Positions 7,534 through 11,179 of a stretch of 11,179 nucleotides of DNA are shown here, one piece after another. The DNA comes from an uncultured Rhodocyclaceae bacterium (GTDB lineage Bacteria > Pseudomonadota > Gammaproteobacteria > Burkholderiales > Rhodocyclaceae). A program made the position numbers and the translations under genes. Position 1 is the first letter of the stretch. The number at the start of each line of letters is the position of its first letter. The notes beneath the pieces are model-generated. The model saw only the letters and a program-made list of their open reading frames with translations, was not told the DNA's origin and did no database searches. The DNA is taken from contig CAIYZZ010000376.1 of NCBI GenBank assembly GCA_903930805.1, positions 1-11,179 on the forward strand, read 5' to 3'.

Positions 7534-8003
7534 CAGCCGATGAGAAACATGGGTTGGTCGAACTCGACCGCCTGTCCGTTTTCGACCAGGATGGCCTTGA
7601 TGACGCCATCGGCGTCTGCCTCGATTTCGTTCATCAGTTTCATGGCCTCGATGATGCAGAGCGTTTCGCCCTGCTTCACGACTTTGCCGATATCGACAAA
7701 GGCAGCCGCACCGGGGGTGCCGGAGCGGTAGAAGGTGCCGACCATCGGCGCCTTCATGACGTGACCTTCGGGCTCGGCGGGAGCAACCTCTGCGGCGGCA
7801 AAAGTCGGCGCTGGCGGGACGGCCCCATTGGCCATCATCATCTGTGGCTGCATCCCCATCGGCATGCTCACCATGGTGGTGTTGGGCGTCATGGCGGGGT
7901 GTTTGACGATGCGGATTTTTTCTTCGCCTTCGCTGATCTCCAGTTCCGAAATGCCGGAGTTTTGTACCAGGTCGATAAGGGTTTTGAGCTTTCTGAGATC
8001 CAT
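7533..8003 (-). CDS. accB: Acetyl-CoA carboxylase, biotin carboxyl carrier protein
   Basis: This 156-residue protein carries biotin between the AccC and AccA/AccD active sites. The conserved N-terminal segment ([13 protein letters not shown], then [15 protein letters not shown]) is followed by a flexible linker and the C-terminal biotinyl domain (about 80-156). The biotin-attachment site is EAMKLMNE, with K122 the modified lysine. The short P/G-rich loop in the biotinyl domain ([15 protein letters not shown]) matches the bacterial 'thumb' region. The linker is unusual: eight methionines fall within residues 38-57. The gene has a near-perfect Shine-Dalgarno sequence and a leader hairpin upstream, and overlaps accC by one base (TGATG). 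Near-equal coupling of the two subunits is likely. Confidence 0.97.
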   Translation of the reverse strand: MDLRKLKTLIDLVQNSGISELEISEGEEKIRIVKHPAMTPNTTMVSMPMGMQPQMMMANGAVPPAPTFAAAEVAPAEPEGHVMKAPMVGTFYRSGTPGAAAFVDIGKVVKQGETLCIIEAMKLMNEIEADADGVIKAILVENGQAVEFDQPMFLIG

Positions 8004-8009
8004 GCTGTG

Positions 8010-8015
8010 CCTCCT
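8010..8015 (-). promoter_or_regulatory. Strong Shine-Dalgarno sequence of accB
   Basis: On the minus strand AGGAGG is complete and lies six bases before the accB ATG (8001-8003). It is the strongest ribosome-binding site in the minus-strand cluster. aroQ has no visible site, and accC and DUF3426 rely on overlaps. The site starts one base after the 3' arm of the leader hairpin. Confidence 0.8.
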
Positions 8016-8016
8016 G

Positions 8017-8036
8017 GCCCGCAGATGGTGGCGGGC
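8017..8036 (-). promoter_or_regulatory. Leader hairpin just upstream of accB
   Basis: On the minus strand GCCCGC and GCGGGC form a 6-bp all-GC stem with an 8-base loop. One base separates it from the AGGAGG of accB. It lies in the 101-base aroQ-accB gap. It could protect a processed accBC mRNA end or influence ribosome access; E. coli accBC is known to be autoregulated by AccB, though by a different route. This is a position-based suggestion only. Confidence 0.4.
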
Positions 8037-8104
8037 ATTGTCAGTGATGCTCCGAATGGTGCGCGGGTGGCGCTGGGGAGCGGCTAAGGATTGTTGATGA
8101 GAGG

Positions 8105-8614
8105 TTAGTGCTGAATGCGGGTCAGCGCGGCTTCGAGCGCGAGGGCATAGCCTTGCGCGCCCAGGCCGCAGATCGTGCCGATGGCGATATCCGAAAAGTA
8201 GGAGTGGTGCCGAAACTCTTCGCGGGCGTGAATATTCGAGAGATGCACCTCAACGAAGGGAATGCGCACGGCGACCAAGGCATCGCGTAGCGCCACGCTG
8301 GTATGGGTGTAACCCCCGGGATTGATGATGATGAATTCGATGCCTTCGGCACCGGCCGCCTGTACGCGGTCGATCAGACCGCCCTCGCTGTTGCTCTGGA
8401 AGCTCTCGATTTGCACGCCGTCGGCGCGGGCGCGGGCTTCCATCATGGCGTGGATGTCGGCGAGCGTCGTCCGACCATAAACGTCAGGTTCGCGGGTGCC
8501 GAGCAGATTCAGGTTGGGGCCGTGGAGGACAAGAATCCGCGGGTTGCAAGCGCTGCCGCTACTCGCGTCCTCATCTGTTTTGGCCGAGGTCTTTTTGCGT
8601 TTTGGGTTCGACAT
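8105..8614 (-). CDS. aroQ: 3-Dehydroquinate dehydratase, type II
   Basis: This 169-residue enzyme dehydrates 3-dehydroquinate to 3-dehydroshikimate, step three of the shikimate pathway. It is normally a dodecamer with a flavodoxin-like fold. The type II motifs are complete: [17 protein letters not shown] with R41 and catalytic Y46, [10 protein letters not shown] with N98 and H104, [16 protein letters not shown] with H124 and R135. These sit 22-23 positions later than in the M. tuberculosis enzyme as I recall it. The difference is a Lys/Ser/Asp-rich N-terminal extension of about 24 residues; type II enzymes usually start just before ILVLHGPN. No start codon exists nearer the core, so the ATG at 8614 stands. 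aroQ-accB-accC is a common order in Beta- and Gammaproteobacteria. There is no obvious Shine-Dalgarno sequence. Confidence 0.95.
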   Translation of the reverse strand: MSNPKRKKTSAKTDEDASSGSACNPRILVLHGPNLNLLGTREPDVYGRTTLADIHAMMEARARADGVQIESFQSNSEGGLIDRVQAAGAEGIEFIIINPGGYTHTSVALRDALVAVRIPFVEVHLSNIHAREEFRHHSYFSDIAIGTICGLGAQGYALALEAALTRIQH

Positions 8615-8669
8615 GGCGTCAAGTTTGCCGCAAATGGGGGTAAGTTGTCCAGTTGTGAGTAATCAGTCG

Positions 8670-9278
8670 TTAGGTGACTGCGGGGCAAAGTGCCTCGACC
8701 GCCTCGACCCGTGCCCGCGTCCGGGTGCGACCATCGTGGCCTTTCATGGCGACCCGCTCGTCGCGTGGCGTGAGCACGATCAGGTTCGCCGGCATGTCTT
8801 CGTCGTCGATGATGAAGACTGCCTCGACGCGGTCGTTGCGCGGGTTGCCGTGATGAAACAGGATGCCCATGTCGAGCAGGGCTATTTCCAGTTCCTTGGC
8901 GTTGTCGGGAAACAGCAGGATGTCGATGCGGGCGTGGCGGCCGGCGGTGCCTTCGAGCACCGACCCGGTCAGGTAGGGGGAAAAAGGTGCCAACCGGTGC
9001 ATCAGTTCGATGGCGGCATGGCGCAGGAAACTGATGCGTTCGGTCTGCTCGTCTTCCTGGTAGATCGTCTGGTAATCTCGTACGGCACTCTCGACCTCGG
9101 CATTGCCGGGGAGTGGAAAGTTTTCTGGCAAGCCCAGTTGACGCACGGCCTTGCGCTTGGCGAGGCCGTAGTCCATGCCATCTTCGGCAATCAGCCGCGC
9201 GGTGGCCTGGACGATTTCTGAGCGCAGAGAGGGGGAGTGCGGATTTTGGGTCCGGGCCGAGTGAGTGCGGCGTGGCAT
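8670..9278 (-). CDS. Conserved protein with degenerate nucleotidyltransferase-like domain
   Basis: This 202-residue cytoplasmic protein has no signal peptide or membrane segment. An N-terminal helical region (about 18-75) contains IAEDGMDYGLAKRKAVRQLG, a pattern I associate with an uncharacterised betaproteobacterial family encoded beside mpl. The middle, YLTGSVLEGTAGRHARIDIL, resembles the GS...DxD motif of minimal nucleotidyltransferases (GS at 105-106, D119). The first of the two expected aspartates appears to be R117. Catalysis is therefore doubtful, and the domain could be a non-catalytic relative. I chose the ATG at 9278: it has GGGAG (9286-9290) upstream, and the longer in-frame reading to 9503 would overlap mpl by 170 bases. 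The gene is divergent from mpl and 55 bases upstream of aroQ, possibly leading that transcript. Function is unknown. Confidence 0.75.
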   Translation of the reverse strand: MPRRTHSARTQNPHSPSLRSEIVQATARLIAEDGMDYGLAKRKAVRQLGLPENFPLPGNAEVESAVRDYQTIYQEDEQTERISFLRHAAIELMHRLAPFSPYLTGSVLEGTAGRHARIDILLFPDNAKELEIALLDMGILFHHGNPRNDRVEAVFIIDDEDMPANLIVLTPRDERVAMKGHDGRTRTRARVEAVEALCPAVT

Positions 9279-9293
9279 TGTGTTGGGCTCCCG

Positions 9294-9313
9294 TAGAATG
9301 CCTGTCCATTCTA
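9294..9313. promoter_or_regulatory. Palindrome with back-to-back TAGAAT boxes in a divergent promoter region
   Basis: TAGAATG (9294-9300) and CATTCTA (9307-9313) form a perfect 7-bp inverted repeat with a 6-base spacer. It is the centre of the 54-base gap between mpl and the divergent nucleotidyltransferase-like gene. Each arm presents TAGAAT, a good -10 hexamer, on its own strand. A weak -35, GTGGCA (9272-9277), lies 16 bases before the plus-strand box. ATGACA (9334-9329 on the minus strand) lies 15 bases before the minus-strand box. Overlapping divergent promoters or a dimeric-regulator operator are both possible. Confidence 0.45.
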
Positions 9314-9332
9314 TCTGCGAAGCAGGCTTGTC

Positions 9333-10682
9333 ATGCATATCCACATTCTCGGGATCTGCGGTACTTTCATGGGCGGTATTGCCCTGATTGCCCGTGCCGC
9401 CGGCCACCGCGTCACCGGTTGTGACGCCAATGTCTATCCGCCCATGAGTACCCAGTTGCTGGCGGAAGGCATCGATCTGGTCGAGGGCTATGGCGCAGAC
9501 CAACTGGCTTTGAATGCTGATCTCTGGGTCGTCGGCAATGCCATTTCACGCGGCAATCCCCTCCTGGAAGCGATTCTCGACCGTGGTCAGTCCTATGTTT
9601 CTGGGCCGCAGTGGCTGGCCGAAAATATCCTGCAGGGCAAATGGGTGCTGGCGGTCGCCGGCACCCACGGCAAAACAACGACCGCAGCCATGTTGGCGTG
9701 GATTCTCGAGGATGCTGGCTTGCGGCCGGGCTATCTGATCGGCGGCGTGCCGCAAAACTTCGGAAAATCAGCCAACTTCAGCGAATCATCATTCTTCGTC
9801 GTCGAAGCAGACGAATACGATACAGCTTTCTGTGATAAGCGTTCAAAGTTTATCCATTACCATCCGCGCACCGCGATCCTGAACAATCTTGAGTTCGATC
9901 ACGCCGATATCTTCGCTGATCTCGAGGCTATCGAGACGCAATTTCATCACTTTGTGCGAACAATCCCCGGTAATGGGCTCGTGCTGGCAAATGCCGCCGA
10001 ACCTGCGCTTGATCGGGTGTTGCAACGTGGCTGCTGGACGCCGGTCGAACGCTTCAACGATCCACTCGGCTGGCAGGCCACCGGAGACGATGCGACCGGG
10101 CGACTGCTTATCCAGAAGGGTGAGGAGGAAATAGGCGCTATCTCCTGGCAACTTGCCGGCAACCACAACCGAAATAACGCGTTGGCCGCATTACTGGCGG
10201 CGCGCCACGCTGGCGTGCCGTTGGCCCGTGGACTAGAAGCGCTGGAGCGCTTCGAGAACGTCAAGCGTCGCCTGGAAGTACGCGGCATCGTGAAGGGTGT
10301 GACGGTTTACGACGACTTCGCTCATCACCCGACCGCTATTTCCACTACGCTGGAGGGGCTGCGTGGCCGGGTTGGGACAGCCAGAATTCTGGCCGTGCTG
10401 GAGCCACGCTCCAATACCATGAAGCTTGGCACGATGAAGGCAGCACTGCCCGCCAGCCTCGCCGCAGCCGATCAGGTGTTCTGCTACGGCGCAAATCTTG
10501 GCTGGGATGCCGCCGCCGCTCTGGCTCCGCTGGGTGATAAGGCCGAGGTGAGCGACGATCTGGCTGACCTGGTGACGCGCATCGTGGTGGCCACTCGTTC
10601 CGGCGACCAGATTCTGGTGATGAGCAACGGTGGTTTCGGCGGCATCCACGACAAATTGTTAACTGCACTTGCGGCAAAGTAG
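9333..10682 (+). CDS. mpl: UDP-MurNAc:L-Ala-gamma-D-Glu-meso-DAP ligase
   Basis: This 449-residue Mur-ligase-family enzyme reattaches recycled murein tripeptide to UDP-MurNAc, feeding peptidoglycan precursors back into synthesis in the cytoplasm. The start HIHILGICGTFMGGIALIAR is the Mpl version of the MurC N-terminal nucleotide fold. The P-loop GTHGKTTT (110-117) binds ATP. VEADEYDTAFCDKRSKF (157-173), NNLEFDHADIF (184-194), GNHNRNNALAA and DDFAHHPTAI are Mpl-specific forms of the central and C-terminal motifs. These, with a length near E. coli Mpl, separate it from MurC. A weak AGCAGG (9321-9326) lies six bases before the ATG. The next gene starts six bases after the stop, so the two are probably co-transcribed. 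Confidence 0.96.
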   Translation: MHIHILGICGTFMGGIALIARAAGHRVTGCDANVYPPMSTQLLAEGIDLVEGYGADQLALNADLWVVGNAISRGNPLLEAILDRGQSYVSGPQWLAENILQGKWVLAVAGTHGKTTTAAMLAWILEDAGLRPGYLIGGVPQNFGKSANFSESSFFVVEADEYDTAFCDKRSKFIHYHPRTAILNNLEFDHADIFADLEAIETQFHHFVRTIPGNGLVLANAAEPALDRVLQRGCWTPVERFNDPLGWQATGDDATGRLLIQKGEEEIGAISWQLAGNHNRNNALAALLAARHAGVPLARGLEALERFENVKRRLEVRGIVKGVTVYDDFAHHPTAISTTLEGLRGRVGTARILAVLEPRSNTMKLGTMKAALPASLAAADQVFCYGANLGWDAAAALAPLGDKAEVSDDLADLVTRIVVATRSGDQILVMSNGGFGGIHDKLLTALAAK

Positions 10683-10688
10683 GCGCGC

Positions 10689-11179
10689 ATGTTTATCAAG
10701 ATCGTCGTCGTTCTGCTGCTGCTGATCGTGATCGTCAGTCTGCTGAATGGTCGAACGGCATCCCGCGCCCCGCGCCCCAGCGCACCCGCAAAACCCGTCC
10801 TGCGCACCCTGATGCTGCGCATTGCCATAGTCCTCGTGGCAATCGGCGCAGTGCTGGCCGCCTTGCACCTTTCCGGCTGCAGCAAGCCGGACGAGCCGTT
10901 CCACGCCACCGACATCACCGGTGCCGATTTTGGTCGTCAATCAGTTCTCGCCAATCTCACTGACCATAACGGGCACCGTCCCGCCAGCGCCGACTTTTTG
11001 GGAAAGGCGGTGGTGATCTTCTTCGGTTACATCCAGTGCCCGGACATCTGCCCGACCACAATGTCAGCGCTGAAGGAGGCGATGAACCTGCTTGGCCCCG
11101 AGGCCGACCGCGTTCAGGTGCTGTTCGTCACTGTTGATCCGGAACGCGATACGCCTGCCGTTCTGGCCGCCTATGTGCC
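10689..11179 (+). CDS. SCO1/SenC copper chaperone with extra N-terminal membrane segment, 3' end cut off
   Basis: The frame stays open from the ATG at 10689 to the window edge (163 residues seen). The C-terminal part is an SCO1/SenC thioredoxin-fold domain. Its CPDIC motif (C117, C121) is the copper site used in maturing the CuA centre of cytochrome c oxidase. VLFVTVDPERDTP (144-156) is equally typical; the third ligand, a histidine, would lie beyond the window. Upstream are two hydrophobic segments (about 4-19 and 43-61) split by a basic Pro/Arg-rich linker, a pattern resembling the small twin-TM DUF2909 protein of cox gene clusters. The second segment ends in a lipobox, LSGC (C64). An internal ATG at 10812 (M42) would make an ordinary lipoprotein, but it has no Shine-Dalgarno sequence. 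The ATG at 10689 has AGTAGG nearby and follows mpl by six bases. The SCO identity is firm; the start is uncertain. Confidence 0.85.
   Translation, partial: MFIKIVVVLLLLIVIVSLLNGRTASRAPRPSAPAKPVLRTLMLRIAIVLVAIGAVLAALHLSGCSKPDEPFHATDITGADFGRQSVLANLTDHNGHRPASADFLGKAVVIFFGYIQCPDICPTTMSALKEAMNLLGPEADRVQVLFVTVDPERDTPAVLAAYV

Noticed and set aside
8664..8680. CAGTC-N7-GACTG hairpin over the stop of the nucleotidyltransferase-like gene
   Set aside because: The stem is only five base pairs with no T-run, which is weak for a terminator and expected by chance in a window this size.
8496..9221. Plus-strand frame opposite aroQ and the nucleotidyltransferase-like gene
   Set aside because: It spans the antisense of two genes and their gap, with no family motifs.
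9279..9503. Upstream extension of the nucleotidyltransferase-like gene to 9503
   Set aside because: It would overlap the conserved mpl N-terminus by about 170 bases. The ATG at 9278 has an SD-like GGGAG, and the family pattern starts after it.
1..11179. Defence system, prophage, IS element, CRISPR or RNA gene
   Set aside because: The sequence is almost entirely covered by recognised housekeeping genes. No transposase, integrase, spaced repeat array or tRNA-like cloverleaf was seen in the short gaps.

Overview
The window (roughly 60% GC by eye) is a compact block of chromosomal housekeeping genes. It most likely comes from a betaproteobacterium, with Rhodocyclales or Nitrosomonadales relatives the best guess. 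The pointers are the gene string aroQ-accB-accC-prmA-zinc-ribbon/DUF3426-PfkB kinase, the mpl gene with its small companion protein, and an SCO-type copper chaperone. No phage, insertion sequence, CRISPR array, tRNA, rRNA or toxin-antitoxin module is visible. No intergenic gap exceeds about 105 bases.

Left part (1-3386). The 3' end of an endonuclease/exonuclease/phosphatase-family gene overlaps clsB (cardiolipin synthase B) by ATGA. This matches the ybhP-ybhO pair of E. coli. clsB runs tail-to-tail into a two-gene minus-strand unit, gluQ (tRNA-Asp glutamyl-queuosine synthetase) followed by a small CoA-binding protein; the two are joined by TGATG. A thioredoxin-family gene is divergent from gluQ.

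Middle (3396-9278). Seven genes lie on the minus strand with short gaps or overlaps. In transcription order they are a degenerate nucleotidyltransferase-like protein, aroQ (type II dehydroquinase), accB (biotin carboxyl carrier), accC (biotin carboxylase), prmA (ribosomal protein L11 methyltransferase), a zinc-ribbon/DUF3426 single-pass membrane protein and a PfkB-family sugar/nucleoside kinase. accB-accC and prmA-DUF3426 overlap, which suggests translational coupling. The one conspicuous non-coding element is a two-hairpin repeat between accC and prmA.

Right part (9294-11179). A 20-bp palindrome carrying TAGAAT on both strands separates the minus-strand cluster from plus-strand mpl (murein tripeptide ligase for peptidoglycan recycling). 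Six bases after mpl begins an open frame that runs off the window. It joins a small two-membrane-segment N-terminus (DUF2909-like by eye) to an SCO1/SenC copper-chaperone domain with a CPDIC motif and an internal lipobox. This possible fusion is the most unusual coding feature here.

I see no clearly new multi-gene system. The items most worth a second look are the N-terminally extended SCO gene, the accC-prmA repeat that appears to supply prmA's ribosome-binding site, the mpl-side palindrome, and the nucleotidyltransferase-like protein lacking a key aspartate.
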